Assembly: GCF_001435835.1 (NCBI RefSeq) | Contig: NZ_AZFX01000003.1 | Coordinates: 1-64,000, forward strand | Length of the DNA stretch: 64,000 nt | Reading direction: 5' to 3' | From: Lapidilactobacillus concavus DSM 17758 | GTDB lineage: Bacteria; Bacillota; Bacilli; Lactobacillales; Lactobacillaceae | Part shown: positions 14,371 to 28,422 of the stretch, piece by piece | Position numbering within the stretch: the first letter of the stretch is position 1 | How the letters are laid out: every line of letters starts with the position of its first letter | Notes under the pieces: model-generated | Seen by the model: only the letters and a program-made list of their open reading frames with translations | Databases searched by the model: none | What the model was told of the DNA's origin: nothing | Program-made: the position numbers and the translations under genes

Positions 14371-14702
14371 TTCTGATCTCCTCTCGCTTCCTCACGCAAT
14401 TGCCGCCGCTGCTTATCAATCCAAGTTTCTTCCGGGTATTCACGTAAAAGTTCATCCGCGAATTCCGCGATGTCTTCGCCGACAACTGATTCAACCGTCG
14501 CGCCTTCAGCAGCTGCTTCTTCGAACATTTCGAGCACTTCTTTGACGACACCCATCATGCCGGCGCCTTTCGCCCAATTGAACAAATACTTTTGAATAGC
14601 CATCATCGCACGTCGAAAATCTGGCGGTAACTTTTCAACACGTGCTTGATGCTCGTTCCACTCGCGCTTGTCACCAATTAACTTCTTGATAAGATTATGC
14701 AT
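14367..14702 (-). CDS. DUF1048 family protein
   Basis: The 111-residue, mostly helical, acidic protein resembles DUF1048 members, small cytosolic proteins that commonly sit beside PadR regulators and ABC-2 exporters. Helical segments include FRRAMMAIQKYLFNWAKG and VVKEVLEMFEEAAAEG. It overlaps padR by 8 bases and the ATPase gene by 4. Function is not known; the position suggests a regulatory or accessory role. Confidence 0.8.
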   Translation of the reverse strand: MHNLIKKLIGDKREWNEHQARVEKLPPDFRRAMMAIQKYLFNWAKGAGMMGVVKEVLEMFEEAAAEGATVESVVGEDIAEFADELLREYPEETWIDKQRRQLREEARGDQN

Positions 14703-15024
14703 GATCGTCCTCCTTGATCGTCGTCATCACTGATGCTAGGAATTGCCACTGCTGCCAAAAGTTTTCCAGCCGTTGTCGGCCAGCATCATTGAGTTGATAA
14801 AATTTGCGCATGGGTCCCAGCGATGATTTCTTGCGAGTAACCGTTACTAGCGATTGCTTCTCCAAACGAATTAAAATCGTGTATACCGTTCCTTCTGCCA
14901 CATCTTCAAAACCGACTCGGTTTAAATCCTTCGTGATTTCATAGCCATACGTCTCGCCAATACTGATGCGCTGTAGCACGATTCCTTCGAGCACACCTTT
15001 CAGCAATTCTGTGGTAATTATCAT
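14695..15024 (-). CDS. PadR-family transcriptional regulator
   Basis: The 109-residue winged-helix protein has the PadR hallmarks LLKGVLEGIVLQRI, ETYGYEI and AEGTVYTILIRLE. I chose ATG at 15024 with GGAGGCG upstream; the frame is open to 15066. As first gene of the operon it probably represses it. An imperfect palindrome TGTACCAGTACT at about 15054-15065, just upstream, resembles the ATGT/ACAT half-sites bound by PadR proteins, but this is inference. Confidence 0.88.
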   Translation of the reverse strand: MIITTELLKGVLEGIVLQRISIGETYGYEITKDLNRVGFEDVAEGTVYTILIRLEKQSLVTVTRKKSSLGPMRKFYQLNDAGRQRLENFWQQWQFLASVMTTIKEDDHA

Positions 15025-15122
15025 GGATTCGCCTCCACTACTCTTTACAACTAAGTACTGGTACATTTTATAACGTAGTAGTTGATCCGTTAAGTCGGAC
15101 CATCGACCGATATTGACACAAA

Positions 15123-15170
15123 AAAGAGCCTATCTCATCAACAATGTTGATCAGGTAGGCTCCCTTTGAG
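15123..15170 (-). terminator. Terminator of the rimP-nusA-infB-rbfA operon
   Basis: On the minus strand GAGCCTACCTGATCAAC pairs with GTTGATGAGATAGGCTC with few mismatches and is followed by TTTTTTG, directly after the rbfA stop. Confidence 0.85.
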
Positions 15171-15175
15171 AAAAG

Positions 15176-15523
15176 CTAATTCTTTGCGTTCATCTGGCGA
15201 ATCAGTTCATCAATATGTTCGCCGTAACGAACTGAATCATCCTGTAAAAATTCTAATTCTGGAATCTTGTAGATCTTGATACGAGCTGCCAACTCCTTAC
15301 GAATCAATCCACTCGCTTTATCCAGCCCTGCTTGCGCCTTCTCGACGTCGTGAGCCTTGTTGGACAAGATACTGTAATAAACTTTAGCATGCTGTAGATC
15401 GCCTGTTAAGTCGACTCCAGTGATGGTGACACCAGTGACCCGAGGATCACGTACTTTTTTAAGTAGGATGTCATTGACTTCGCGTTGCACTTCTTGTTCA
15501 ACGCGTCCGATACGATGTTTCAT
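15176..15523 (-). CDS. rbfA: Ribosome-binding factor A
   Basis: The 115-residue KH-like protein binds the 30S subunit and assists 16S rRNA 5'-end maturation. Family features include the N-terminal [18 protein letters not shown], the central [18 protein letters not shown] and the C-terminal [13 protein letters not shown]. It is the last gene of the operon, 18 bases after infB. Confidence 0.95.
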   Translation of the reverse strand: MKHRIGRVEQEVQREVNDILLKKVRDPRVTGVTITGVDLTGDLQHAKVYYSILSNKAHDVEKAQAGLDKASGLIRKELAARIKIYKIPELEFLQDDSVRYGEHIDELIRQMNAKN

Positions 15524-15541
15524 TGTTCAAAACCTCCAATG

Positions 15542-18400
15542 CTATTGAACAGGAACTTTTTCCATCACATAAGCTTCGATTTCGTCATCCACTTTAATAT
15601 CATTGTAGTTCTCAATCATCAAACCACATTCAAAGCCGGCGCGAACTTCCTTGACGTCATCTTTGAAGCGTTTCAGTGATGAGAGCTTGCCATCATAGAT
15701 CACAATGCCTTGACGAATCAAACGAACACCAGAGTCGCGTTGGATCGAACCTGTGTTGACAAAGCAGCCTGCAATTGTCCCTAACTTCGTCACCTTGTAG
15801 AGTTCACGAACGGTCAAATTACCGATAACTTTTTCTTCATAGGTTGGTTCCAGTAAGCCCTTCATTGCCGATTCGATCTCATCAATGGCACGATAAATGA
15901 CATTGTGTAATCGAATATCGACGTCTTCGGAATCTGCTTGTGACTTGGCCTGAGGGGTTGGACGAACGTTGAATCCAATGATGATGGCATTACTTGCGGA
16001 GGCAAGTGTGACATCACTTTCGTTAATTGCACCAACGGCTTGATGGATAATGTTGACACGTACACCTTCAACGTCGATTTTTTGCAAGCTACCAGCCAAA
16101 GCTTCGGCTGATCCCTGTACGTCGGCCTTGATGATAACGTCAACTTCCTTCAACTCGCCCTCTTTCATTGTTTCGAAGAGGTTATCGAGAGTGACACGAT
16201 GCGACTTGTTACGCTCAGCTAATTGGGCACGTTTAGCACGCTCTTCACCAGCAGCGCGGGCCGTCTTTTCATCTTCAAATACAGCAAAGTGATCGGCTGC
16301 ATCAGGAACATCATTCAGACCGGTAATTTCAACTGGTTCTGAAGGATAAGCTTCCTTGACACGGCGGCCACGGTCGTTAGTCATCACACGCACACGACCA
16401 AAGGTATTACCGACAACAATTGGATCACCTGTCCGCAACGTTCCTTGTTGAACCAAGAGTGAGGCCACTGGACCCTTACCCTTATCCAAACGAGCTTCAA
16501 GAACCGTCCCGACACCCTTTTGATCAGGGTTAGCTTTCAGTTCCAAGACGTCGGCTTCCAGCAAGATCATTTCGAGTAACTCATCGATGTTCGTCCCCAT
16601 CTTCGCTGAGATCTCAACAAAGATCGTATCGCCACCCCATGATTCAGGAATCAAACCGTACTCGGTCAATTGTTCCATCACATGGTTAGGATTAGCACCC
16701 GGCTTATCAATCTTGTTAACTGCGACGATAATTGGCGCATTAGCAGCTTTCGCATGGTTGATGGCCTCGATCGTCTGTGGCATCACGCCGTCATCGGCAG
16801 CAACAACTAAGACGATAATATCGGTCACATCTGCACCACGCGCACGCATGTTAGTAAATGCGGCATGTCCTGGTGTATCCAAGAAAGTGATCACACGACC
16901 ATCAAGTTTAACCTGATAGGCACCAATATGCTGCGTGATTCCGCCAGCTTCACCGGCAGTCACATGAGTATGACGGAGACGGTCAAGTAAGGTTGTCTTA
17001 CCATGATCGACGTGTCCCATGATGGTTACAACAGGTGGACGTGGTGATTGTGTTTCTTTATTGGCATTCTCTTCGTTGAAGATCGTATCAATATCTGAAA
17101 CGTCTTCTTCAATTTTTTGTTGTGATTCAATACCATAATCGGTCGCGATCAATTCAATCGTGTCGTTATCGAGTGATTGATTTTGGTTGACCATGACGCC
17201 TAACATGAAGAGTTTCTTAACGATTTCGGCAGGTTCGCGGTGCAACAACTTACCTAAATCTTGTGCGTTCATGCCTTCAGTGTAGACCAAGGTTTCTGGC
17301 AATGGCCGATCCTTACGCTTAGGCATTTCTTTCTTCACTTGATGACGTTGTTGTGCCTTTTGCTTACGCTTATTCTTCTTACGTGCACCTGGCTTGAATG
17401 GCGTTGCGTCTGGACCAAAGTTGCGTTCGCGGCGTTGGTTATTATTACGATGATCTTCTTTATGAGTCTCTGTCGTCTTCTTAGCGACTTCTTGTTGTGC
17501 AACAACCGTTTCGGGTGTCTTAGGAATCTTCACTTCAGATTTTGGTGCGTGACTTTGTGTAGGACGCGCTGAATGAGTGGTTCTGGTTTCGGCAGTCTTG
17601 GCCACTGTTTTCTGCTCTTGACGACGTTTCTCCTGACGACGCTTGCGTTCGTGCTCGCGTTGTTGTTGAATGTCAACTTGAGTTTGTGCAGCCTGTTCCT
17701 TGTATTGTTCTAGATGGCGTAAACCAGCATTTCCTGCACGTGGCGTTGGTGCTGAAGGACGCTGATTATTATTGCGGAAATTGTTTGAGCGTTGACCTTG
17801 ATTGCCAGCTGCATTATTGCGTTGGCCTTGAGGACGACGACTCGATGACGGACGATCGTTGTTACCCGAACGTGCCTCGCGATTTTGCGAGCTAGGGCGC
17901 TGATTACCAGTTGTCTGTGCAGGACGTTGAGATTGACGATGCTCGCCAGTCGTTGTCGAGCGTTGTTGATCGTGAGCTGGGCGCGCGTGATGCGTATTAG
18001 GCGTCGACGATTCGTTCGGACGGTTACGTCTGATTGCTGTCACCTTAATTTTAGTCTTGCCACCCTGCGTTGTATGGTCGGCATTTTCTGTCGATTTTTT
18101 GGCACCAGTTTCTGACGTTGACTTCGTCGCATGAGTTGCCTCATTCTGATGTGTGGTTACTTTTGGTGCAGGTTGGTTTGATGTCGATTTTTGATTAGTC
18201 GTCGTTTTCTGCTCAACTTCTTTTTTCGTAGTTTTTGGTGCACCTTGCTTAAATGACTGACTTAAATGATTGACTTGCGCCTCATCAAGTGTCGACATAT
18301 GGTTTTTAACATCGTAGCCGGCCTCATTAGCCTTAGTAATTAAGTCCTTGCTTGCGACGTTTAATTCTTTTGCTAATTCGTAAACACGCTTTTTCCCCAT
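15542..18400 (-). CDS. infB: Translation initiation factor IF-2
   Basis: The 952-residue GTPase delivers fMet-tRNA to the 30S subunit. It has an IF2 N-terminal module ([11 protein letters not shown]), then a long low-complexity linker (about 70-350) rich in Asn, Gln, Arg and Thr. The G domain starts near residue 450 with [17 protein letters not shown] and NKIDKPGA, and beta-barrel and C-terminal fMet-tRNA-binding domains follow. Length is within the range for lactobacilli, whose linkers vary. It lies 20 bases after the L7Ae-like gene. Confidence 0.97.
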   Translation of the reverse strand: MGKKRVYELAKELNVASKDLITKANEAGYDVKNHMSTLDEAQVNHLSQSFKQGAPKTTKKEVEQKTTTNQKSTSNQPAPKVTTHQNEATHATKSTSETGAKKSTENADHTTQGGKTKIKVTAIRRNRPNESSTPNTHHARPAHDQQRSTTTGEHRQSQRPAQTTGNQRPSSQNREARSGNNDRPSSSRRPQGQRNNAAGNQGQRSNNFRNNNQRPSAPTPRAGNAGLRHLEQYKEQAAQTQVDIQQQREHERKRRQEKRRQEQKTVAKTAETRTTHSARPTQSHAPKSEVKIPKTPETVVAQQEVAKKTTETHKEDHRNNNQRRERNFGPDATPFKPGARKKNKRKQKAQQRHQVKKEMPKRKDRPLPETLVYTEGMNAQDLGKLLHREPAEIVKKLFMLGVMVNQNQSLDNDTIELIATDYGIESQQKIEEDVSDIDTIFNEENANKETQSPRPPVVTIMGHVDHGKTTLLDRLRHTHVTAGEAGGITQHIGAYQVKLDGRVITFLDTPGHAAFTNMRARGADVTDIIVLVVAADDGVMPQTIEAINHAKAANAPIIVAVNKIDKPGANPNHVMEQLTEYGLIPESWGGDTIFVEISAKMGTNIDELLEMILLEADVLELKANPDQKGVGTVLEARLDKGKGPVASLLVQQGTLRTGDPIVVGNTFGRVRVMTNDRGRRVKEAYPSEPVEITGLNDVPDAADHFAVFEDEKTARAAGEERAKRAQLAERNKSHRVTLDNLFETMKEGELKEVDVIIKADVQGSAEALAGSLQKIDVEGVRVNIIHQAVGAINESDVTLASASNAIIIGFNVRPTPQAKSQADSEDVDIRLHNVIYRAIDEIESAMKGLLEPTYEEKVIGNLTVRELYKVTKLGTIAGCFVNTGSIQRDSGVRLIRQGIVIYDGKLSSLKRFKDDVKEVRAGFECGLMIENYNDIKVDDEIEAYVMEKVPVQ

Positions 18401-18420
18401 ATTTCACACTCCTTAATTGT

Positions 18421-18735
18421 TTAATCCATTAAACTCACCATACCTTTGGCAAAACCTGGGTCGTTAACACCAATGACCTTACGCGGTTGTCCAATTGCCT
18501 GAGTTAATTGTTGGGTGCTAAAAATTTCAATCACGGGAATATGATTAAAATTCGATTTATCTTTGATCCGCTTCGATGTATTAATACCGGTATCGCTCGC
18601 TAGAAAAACAACGTGAACTTGATGTGCGCTGATTGCCTTAAGCACGAGTTCTTCGCCCGTCGTCAGGCGTCTGGCACGTTGCGCGAGTCCCAATAATTGC
18701 AAAATCTTTTGGGGATCTTTTTGTTGTGACTTCAT
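18421..18735 (-). CDS. ylxQ: L7Ae-family ribosomal-type protein YlxQ
   Basis: The 104-residue protein of the L7Ae/L30e fold is a putative K-turn RNA binder. LLGLAQRARRLTTGEE, HVVFLASDTG and the ending RKVIGVNDPGFAKGM match the family. Its start overlaps the ylxR stop by four bases. The position between ylxR and infB is the standard Firmicutes order. Confidence 0.9.
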   Translation of the reverse strand: MKSQQKDPQKILQLLGLAQRARRLTTGEELVLKAISAHQVHVVFLASDTGINTSKRIKDKSNFNHIPVIEIFSTQQLTQAIGQPRKVIGVNDPGFAKGMVSLMD

Positions 18736-19034
18736 TGCTGTTGACCAAATAATTCTTGCCGTGCTTTTTGATGATCCACATAGGCAAACAATTCATCATA
18801 AAATTCTGGTGCAATTTTTTGATCGAAAACTTTATCTAAAACACGTTTGCCTTTTGCAGCTTGAACCGCTGCTGGATCTAACGAAACGTATGCGCCTCTG
18901 CCTGACTTCTTCCCAGTTGGATCGATGCTGATCGTCCCTTCTTGATCACGCACGATGCGCACCAATTGCTTCTTGGGTAACATTTCTTCAGTCAAGACAT
19001 CACGACGCATTGGAATCTTTCTCTTCTTCATCAT
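18732..19034 (-). CDS. ylxR: YlxR family RNA-binding protein (DUF448, RNase P modulator)
   Basis: The protein has about 100 residues with the signature RKIPMRRD...KKQLVRIVR and the conserved GRGAYV. YlxR proteins have been linked to RNase P binding and gene regulation. I chose the ATG at 19034, which follows GGTGGGTGATC; the second ATG at 19031 is equally possible. It is 20 bases from nusA. Confidence 0.92.
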   Translation of the reverse strand: MMKKRKIPMRRDVLTEEMLPKKQLVRIVRDQEGTISIDPTGKKSGRGAYVSLDPAAVQAAKGKRVLDKVFDQKIAPEFYDELFAYVDHQKARQELFGQQQ

Positions 19035-19054
19035 GATCACCCACCATCTACAAA

Positions 19055-20209
19055 CTAGTCTTCAGAGTCAGTCGATTCCTCTGTTGTTGGTGTTTCTGTA
19101 TCTTCAGAAACTGCTGCTGAATCTTCGACCGGCATTTCGGCATCAACACCAGCTTCATCACCCTCGTCGTCGACAAATTCGACTTCTGATTCAGGCTTGA
19201 TATCGATCTTAAATCCAGTTAACTTAGCAGCTAAACGCGCATTTTGACCACGTTTACCAATTGCCAGTGAAAGTTGATAATCAGGCACAACCACCATGCA
19301 TTCATGTTGCGCTTCATCAAACTGAACGGCGATCACCTGCGCAGGATTCAGCGCATTGGCGATGTAGTCAGACGGATCTTCTTCCCACTTCACGATATCC
19401 ATGTTCTCACCGTTTAATTCATTCACGATCATTTGAACGCGTTGCCCTTTAGGCCCAACACATGTGCCGACAGGATCAACGTTTGGATTGGTCGAGCGAA
19501 CGGCAACTTTCGAACGATCACCTGCTTCGCGTGCAATCGACACGATTTCAACGGTGCCATCGTAAACTTCTGGAATTTCCTGCTCAAATAAACGCTTGAC
19601 TAGTTCAGGATTCGTTCTGGAAACGAAAACTTGAGGTCCTTTTGTGGTGTTTTCAACTTTGCTGACGAACACTTTGATTCGATCATGGGTTTGATACGCT
19701 TCATTAGGAATTTGATCCTGCTTACTCATGACCGCTTCAATATCACCGAGATCAACATAAATGAATTTATTGTCGCGACGCAAAACCGTCCCTTGAATAA
19801 TTTCATGTTCATACTGCGTATATTCGTTAAAGATTTGTGAACGTTCGGCTTCACGTAGGCGTTGCATGATAACTTGCTTCGCCGTCTGGGCAGAAATTCG
19901 ACCGAAGTTACTTGGCGTCACTTCAACTTTGAAGTCATCATCGAGTTCGTAAGCTCGATTTTTCTCCAAGGCATCTTTCAAACTCACTTCAAGACGCGGA
20001 TCCGCAACCTCTTCGACAACCTTTTTGACGGCATAAACGTGAATGTTACCGGAATTCTGATCAAAATCGACTTCAACGTTTTGTGCTTGATTGTAGTTAC
20101 GCTTATAGGCAGAAACTAAAGCCGCTTGAATCGCATCGATCACGACTTCTTTTTTGATCCCTTTTTCCTTCTCGAGCGCATCTAATGCGCCTAATAACTC
20201 TTCATTCAT
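19055..20209 (-). CDS. nusA: Transcription termination/antitermination factor NusA
   Basis: The 384-residue protein has the NusA N-terminal RNA polymerase-binding domain (IDAIQAALVSAYKRN), an S1 domain (GTVLRRDNKFIYVDLG), and tandem KH domains containing DPVGTCVGPKGQRVQ and LAIGKRGQNARLAA. It ends in a short acidic tail, without the alpha-CTD-binding repeats of E. coli NusA, as is normal in Firmicutes. ATG at 20209 has AAGGGAAAG upstream. The operon leader contains a terminator that NusA could act on. Confidence 0.96.
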   Translation of the reverse strand: MNEELLGALDALEKEKGIKKEVVIDAIQAALVSAYKRNYNQAQNVEVDFDQNSGNIHVYAVKKVVEEVADPRLEVSLKDALEKNRAYELDDDFKVEVTPSNFGRISAQTAKQVIMQRLREAERSQIFNEYTQYEHEIIQGTVLRRDNKFIYVDLGDIEAVMSKQDQIPNEAYQTHDRIKVFVSKVENTTKGPQVFVSRTNPELVKRLFEQEIPEVYDGTVEIVSIAREAGDRSKVAVRSTNPNVDPVGTCVGPKGQRVQMIVNELNGENMDIVKWEEDPSDYIANALNPAQVIAVQFDEAQHECMVVVPDYQLSLAIGKRGQNARLAAKLTGFKIDIKPESEVEFVDDEGDEAGVDAEMPVEDSAAVSEDTETPTTEESTDSED

Positions 20210-20229
20210 AATACTTTCCCTTCTCAATC

Positions 20230-20703
20230 CTAGAATTCGATAGCCAATCTGGCCTTAGCGATTTGATCGCGCGGAATGGTGATTGTTTTTGGACGGCCTT
20301 TTTCCTTATAATCAAGCGTTACTTCGGTCGCCGTCACCTGCTGTAGAAAACCTTCGTAGGCTTTGCGCTTATTGATTGCCGCATAGAGTGAAAAATGGAC
20401 ATATTCACCAATGGCGGCCTGATAATCAGCTTCGTTTTTTAATGGTCGCTCAGCTCCGGGCGAGGATACCTCTAAGACATAAGCTTGAGGGATGGGATCA
20501 GGATCAGCAGCATCTAGTTGTTCACCTAGCAAATCACTGACCAATGCACATTCTTCGATATTAATGCCACCTGGTTTGTCGATGTAAACACGTAAGAACC
20601 AGCTGGACCCTTCTTTGACATATTCCAAATCAACGAGTTGAAAATGGTTAGTATTGAGAATCGGCATAACTAACGTTCGAACGGTTTCTATGACTGAACT
20701 CAA
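20230..20703 (-). CDS. rimP: Ribosome maturation factor RimP
   Basis: The 157-residue protein is needed for 30S maturation. Family motifs are [37 protein letters not shown] and [15 protein letters not shown] start at 20703 is supported by GGGAGG seven bases upstream; the frame is open to 20808 but that part overlaps the leader terminator. It is the first gene of the rimP-nusA-ylxR-ylxQ-infB-rbfA operon. Confidence 0.93.
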   Translation of the reverse strand: MSSVIETVRTLVMPILNTNHFQLVDLEYVKEGSSWFLRVYIDKPGGINIEECALVSDLLGEQLDAADPDPIPQAYVLEVSSPGAERPLKNEADYQAAIGEYVHFSLYAAINKRKAYEGFLQQVTATEVTLDYKEKGRPKTITIPRDQIAKARLAIEF

Positions 20704-20732
20704 AACCAAACCTCCCTTCAGTAAATCGGCCA

Positions 20733-20762
20733 ATAAAAAGAGTGAGCATTTCTGCTCACTCG
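20733..20762 (-). terminator. Terminator in the rimP-nusA operon leader (candidate attenuator)
   Basis: On the minus strand GAGTGAGCA and TGCTCACTC pair around AAA, followed by TTTTTATT. The hairpin begins about a dozen bases after the predicted transcription start and ends 30 bases before the rimP start. It could also serve as the polC terminator. Confidence 0.75.
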
Positions 20763-20779
20763 AACCAATTCTTGACACT

Positions 20780-20808
20780 ATTATAGCATGATTTACCCCA
20801 TTTGCCAA
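20780..20808 (-). promoter_or_regulatory. Promoter of the rimP-nusA-infB operon
   Basis: On the minus strand TTGGCA, a 17-base spacer and TATAAT form a near-consensus promoter between the polC stop and the leader hairpin. Confidence 0.75.
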
Positions 20809-20844
20809 GTGGCACGATAGGGACTAACCCGGCACTATTTCGGC

Positions 20845-23800
20845 CTAAAATAATGACAATTGATTCTCATCGGGTAACTCATCTAAGACCCCGTTTTCAG
20901 TCAGATAATCGATAATCGTCTTCGAGACCTTACCACGCGTTGCCAAATCTTCTTTCGATAAGAATGGCTTTTCAGCACGGGCTGCAACGATTTGCTTGGC
21001 AACATTGGCACCTAATCCAGGCACGGCATTGAACGGCGCCAAGATGGTATGGTCATCCAAGATTTGGAAATCATCGGAATCCGACTTCTCGATATCAACC
21101 ATCTTGATCTCGATGCCACGCTCCAAACATTCATTGGCGAGTTCCATCACTGTCAGCAGGTTTGCTTGCTTGACCGCGCGTCCCTTACCTTTTTCATTGA
21201 TCTCGTCCGTCAACTCCTGCATCCGCGCCTTAACAGCTTGTTTGCCATGAGCCATCGCGACCAAATCAAAATCATCTGCGCGCACGCTGAAATATGCGGT
21301 GTAATAAATAATTGGGAAATAAACCTTAAAGTAGGCAATCCGCAAGGCCATCAAAATATAAGCCGTGGCATGAGCCTTCGGAAACATGTATTTGATCTTC
21401 AAGCAGGAATCGATATACCAGTCAGGCACGTTCTCATTTTGACGGAGAACTTCTTGCCACTCATCTCGGATTCCTTTCCCCTTACGAACACTTTCCATCA
21501 CCTGAAAACTCAGCTGCGAATCAACGCCCCAATGAATCAAGTCCATCATGATGTTGTCACGACAACCAATAACATCTTTCAAAGTAACAACACCCTGGTT
21601 GATCAGCTCTTCAGCATTTCCCAGCCAAACGTCAGTCCCGTGCGAAAGCCCCGAAATCTGCAGTAATTCGGCAAAGGTGCTGGGATGAGTTTCCTCCAAC
21701 ATGCCACGAACAAACGCGGTCCCGAATTCAGGTACACCTAGCGTTCCCATCTTAGAATGAATCTGTTCAGGGGTCACACCCAGTGATTTAGTGCCAGAGA
21801 ATAGCGCCATCACACCGGGATCGTCCGTTGGAATCGTGACCGGATCGATGCCGGAAAGATCTTGCAACATTCGAATCATCGTCGGATCATCATGTCCAAG
21901 AATATCGAGTTTCAAAATATTATCGTGAATCGAATGGAAATCAAAGTGTGTCGTTTTCCACGCGGAATCAGTTTTATCAGCAGGATATTGAATCGGCGTA
22001 AAGTCATAGATGTCCATATTATCTGGAACAACGATGATGCCCGCTGGATGTTGCCCTGTCGTGCGCTTAACGCCCGTAGCACCAGCAGCTAAACGATCGA
22101 CTTCGGCGCCGCGCAAATGTTTATCATTGACTTCTTCATAATGCATGACATAGCCATACGCCGTTCGATCGGCAACCGTTCCAATCGTTCCGGCACGAAA
22201 AACGTTTTTTTCGCCGAACAGCACTTTCGTGTAGTTGTGTCCAATTGGCTGATAATCTCCGGAAAAGTTCAAATCAATATCGGGCACCTTATCACCCTTG
22301 AACCCTAAGAAAGTCTCAAATGGAATATCATGGCCGTCTTTGACGAGATCTGCGCCGCACTTTGGACACTTCTTATCGGGTAAATCAAAACCGGAACCAT
22401 ATTCGCCTTTAGTAAAGAATTCGCTATATTTGCAATCTGGACAGCGATAATGCGGCGGGAGTGGATTAACTTCGGTGATCCCAGTCATCGTCGCGACAAA
22501 ACTTGAGCCGACCGACCCACGAGAACCAACCAAATAACCGTCTTTATTACTCTTGAAAACCAGCTTTTGGGCGATCAAATAAATGACGGAGAACCCGTTA
22601 CCAATAATCGACTTGAGTTCTTTTTGTAATCGATCATCGACCAACTTTGGCAACGGATTGCCATACAACGAGTAAGCCTTGTTCATCGCAAGCGAACGAA
22701 TTTCGTCTTCTGCCCCCGGCATTTCAGGTGTATACAGACGATCCTTGACAGGTGTGATTCCCTCATCGATTGAATCGGCAATTTGGTTGGTATTGTCGAT
22801 CACGATTTTTTTCGCCAAATCTTCACCTAAGAAGGCAAAATCTTGCAACATTTCGCCAGTTGATCGGAAATGTGCGTCTGGCAAGACTTGTCTATTCAAA
22901 GGATTCCCTTTATCCGCACGAATCAAAATTTCTCGATAAATGGCATCATGTGGATCGAGATAATGGACATCTCCCGTTGCCACAACTGGTTTATTGAGAT
23001 CGTCTCCCAATTTGATGATATTTTTAATAATTTCTTCTAAGGCTTCATCATTGTTGATCAATTCGCGTTGAATCAATGGCTGATAAATCGCTGGCGGCAT
23101 CACTTCAAGGTAATCATAGTATTGTGCCTTCTGACGCGCTTCCTCATAACCCTTCTGCATCATTGCGGTGAAGACTTCGCCGGATGAACACGCGGATCCA
23201 ACTAAGATGCCCTCACGATACTGATTCAATAACGAGCGCGGCACTCGAGCGACCCGGTAGAAATAATCCACCATTGAACCCGAGATCACCTTGAAGAGAT
23301 TCTTCAAACCAGCCTGTGTTTGAGCCAATAGAACGGCGTGATGTGGCCGCGCTAATCGATAAGCGTTGCCGCCACCGACATGATCATTCAATTCAGAAAT
23401 ATTCGTCAACTGGTAAGTCTCGTTAAATTCATTCAGCAACGCATAATAGAGTAAGCCAGTCGCTTCAGCATCGGCGTCGGCGCGGTGATGGTGTTCCAAA
23501 GAGATATTGTAACGCTTAGCTAAGGTGTCAAGCTTATGATTGGAATTCTCTGGATGCAACAACCGCGACATTTCCAGTGTATCAATCACCGGCGCGTGTA
23601 CAGCCGGTCGTGACAACCGACGCAACGCGGCATTCAAGAAGCCAATATCAAAGGTCACATTGTGTCCAACTATGGCGGCATCGCCCACAAAATCCATGAA
23701 CTTCGAGATAATTTCTGCTTCGGTTCCACCTGCTTGAACCATTTCATCCGTAATATTCGTCAGATTAATTGTTGTCGCCGAAAGTGGATGACCAGGATTG

Positions 23801-25170
23801 ATGAATTCGTCGAAACGTGCCTGAACTTGGCCGTCCTTCATCTTAACTGCCCCAAGTTCGATGATGGTGTCATAAACGGCAGATAATCCAGTGGTCTCCA
23901 CGTCAAAAATCACGTACTCCGCAGTCGCAGCCTCTTGATCACGCAAGTTATAAGCAACTTGATTGCCGTCATCCACAAGATTTACTTCGACACCATAGAT
24001 CAGTTTTAAATCGAATTTTTTGCTGGCAGCATGGGCATCAGGAAAAGATTGGGCGCCGACATGGTCAGTTAATGCTAAAGCTGTTTCACCCCAAGATTTG
24101 GCGCGTTTCGCGAAATCACCAATCGAATTTGTCGCATCCATTTGACTCATATTGGTGTGCAAATGTAGCTCAACGCGCTTTTGATCGCCGCTGTATGAAT
24201 CCTGAGGTTCGGGATGTTTAAATTCTTGGATTTCGTTAGCATTTAACACAAGTTCGTGGGTGAAGGTATCGTTTTGAACGCTACCCTGAGCATAGACCCA
24301 CATTCCCTTGTGGAATTGCTCGAACAATGGCATATCTTCGCCGTTTTTTCGTGAAAAGCGCTTGATGATGATTGAGGAAGTGTAATCGGTGATCTTCAAC
24401 GTCAGCAATGAGCGTCCAGAATTGAACGTCTTGACTTCGGTATCAAAAACGTACCCCTGAACATAGACACTACGCTCCTCTTGTTCGATTTGGTCTAAGG
24501 TAATCAGATCAGTCTTCGGATTCAATTGACCTCCGATGGATACGGGACCATCAGGAATCGCCGCTTCTTGTTGTTGCTGCTGCATTTCCGCCTGCTTTTT
24601 AGCGGCCGCCGCAGCAAATTCTTGATTACGCTTCTCTTGTTGACTCTTCAAGTCTTTGATTTTTTCTTGTGTTTTCGATTCGTCAACGTTGATGCGAAAC
24701 ATCAGCTTCGAAAACCCGACGCGCTGATAGCCCTCTTCAATGGTACCCATCGCTTGTTTGACCATGAAACTTTTAACGATCTCGTTATCTACATTCAAGA
24801 AAATCAAGCCGTCTTTGAACTCAGGCATCTGATTATTGCAAACCTCAGAAATCATTGGTGAGTTGAGGCCAATTTGTTGAACGACGTAACGCCAATAGGT
24901 TTGGAGATCTTCCTCGGTAAATGCTGGATCAGCGGTCGTTAATTCAAGATCAACGGCTGCAATACCTTCAAACGCATGTGCCAGTTTCTGGCTGAACGTT
25001 TGATAAATTTGGAAGGGCAAAATCTTCGCAATTTTGATTTTAAATGTCCATCGCTTCGAGACCTCATGAACGACGAGCTGTGATAATTCGGCGTGGTCGA
25101 AATAGGCCGCATCGGCTGCTGGCCACTGAATCTGTTCTAATAACTTTTGAATTAAATTTTCTTCTGCCAA
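20845..25170 (-). CDS. polC: DNA polymerase III alpha subunit, PolC type
   Basis: The 1441-residue Gram-positive replicase has an N-terminal domain, an OB fold (about 230-320) and a PHP domain starting at [10 protein letters not shown] (about 335). Inserted in it is a proofreading exonuclease (FDVETTGLS, about 420; later [10 protein letters not shown] and HRADADAEA). The polymerase core carries a zinc-binding CPDC...CPKC pair (about 908-935) and catalytic PDIDLNFSG (about 960). A TTG start at 25170 follows AGGAGAGG. Length is normal for PolC. Confidence 0.97.
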   Translation of the reverse strand: MAEENLIQKLLEQIQWPAADAAYFDHAELSQLVVHEVSKRWTFKIKIAKILPFQIYQTFSQKLAHAFEGIAAVDLELTTADPAFTEEDLQTYWRYVVQQIGLNSPMISEVCNNQMPEFKDGLIFLNVDNEIVKSFMVKQAMGTIEEGYQRVGFSKLMFRINVDESKTQEKIKDLKSQQEKRNQEFAAAAAKKQAEMQQQQQEAAIPDGPVSIGGQLNPKTDLITLDQIEQEERSVYVQGYVFDTEVKTFNSGRSLLTLKITDYTSSIIIKRFSRKNGEDMPLFEQFHKGMWVYAQGSVQNDTFTHELVLNANEIQEFKHPEPQDSYSGDQKRVELHLHTNMSQMDATNSIGDFAKRAKSWGETALALTDHVGAQSFPDAHAASKKFDLKLIYGVEVNLVDDGNQVAYNLRDQEAATAEYVIFDVETTGLSAVYDTIIELGAVKMKDGQVQARFDEFINPGHPLSATTINLTNITDEMVQAGGTEAEIISKFMDFVGDAAIVGHNVTFDIGFLNAALRRLSRPAVHAPVIDTLEMSRLLHPENSNHKLDTLAKRYNISLEHHHRADADAEATGLLYYALLNEFNETYQLTNISELNDHVGGGNAYRLARPHHAVLLAQTQAGLKNLFKVISGSMVDYFYRVARVPRSLLNQYREGILVGSACSSGEVFTAMMQKGYEEARQKAQYYDYLEVMPPAIYQPLIQRELINNDEALEEIIKNIIKLGDDLNKPVVATGDVHYLDPHDAIYREILIRADKGNPLNRQVLPDAHFRSTGEMLQDFAFLGEDLAKKIVIDNTNQIADSIDEGITPVKDRLYTPEMPGAEDEIRSLAMNKAYSLYGNPLPKLVDDRLQKELKSIIGNGFSVIYLIAQKLVFKSNKDGYLVGSRGSVGSSFVATMTGITEVNPLPPHYRCPDCKYSEFFTKGEYGSGFDLPDKKCPKCGADLVKDGHDIPFETFLGFKGDKVPDIDLNFSGDYQPIGHNYTKVLFGEKNVFRAGTIGTVADRTAYGYVMHYEEVNDKHLRGAEVDRLAAGATGVKRTTGQHPAGIIVVPDNMDIYDFTPIQYPADKTDSAWKTTHFDFHSIHDNILKLDILGHDDPTMIRMLQDLSGIDPVTIPTDDPGVMALFSGTKSLGVTPEQIHSKMGTLGVPEFGTAFVRGMLEETHPSTFAELLQISGLSHGTDVWLGNAEELINQGVVTLKDVIGCRDNIMMDLIHWGVDSQLSFQVMESVRKGKGIRDEWQEVLRQNENVPDWYIDSCLKIKYMFPKAHATAYILMALRIAYFKVYFPIIYYTAYFSVRADDFDLVAMAHGKQAVKARMQELTDEINEKGKGRAVKQANLLTVMELANECLERGIEIKMVDIEKSDSDDFQILDDHTILAPFNAVPGLGANVAKQIVAARAEKPFLSKEDLATRGKVSKTIIDYLTENGVLDELPDENQLSLF

Positions 25171-25243
25171 AATACCTCTCCTATAACGAGTTCAACCTTG
25201 TCCAGTAAGTTCACGACCCATAACTCCTCAAAAATCGATGATT

Positions 25244-25281
25244 TGAAAATCCGAATGAGCTCGATCAGCATCATTCGGATT
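25244..25281 (-). terminator. Terminator between proS and polC
   Basis: AATCCGAATGA and TCATTCGGATT pair perfectly over 11 bp. The minus-strand copy, ending TTTTC, follows proS; the T run is longer on the plus strand. Confidence 0.75.
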
Positions 25282-25329
25282 TTTTCGTTATTCTTCAAAA
25301 AGTTTTAAGCCGATCACACACATGCCTGC

Positions 25330-28348
<3,019 letters not shown>

Positions 28349-28422
28349 ATGGTTACTCCTTATCCGCTTCTTGAGAAGCGCTAAAATTCAGTTCAACCAT
28401 GATTGAAGAAGGGCAACCTTAA

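Noticed and set aside
20230-20808. Longer rimP start at 20808
   Set aside because: It would begin upstream of the leader terminator and the predicted transcription start.
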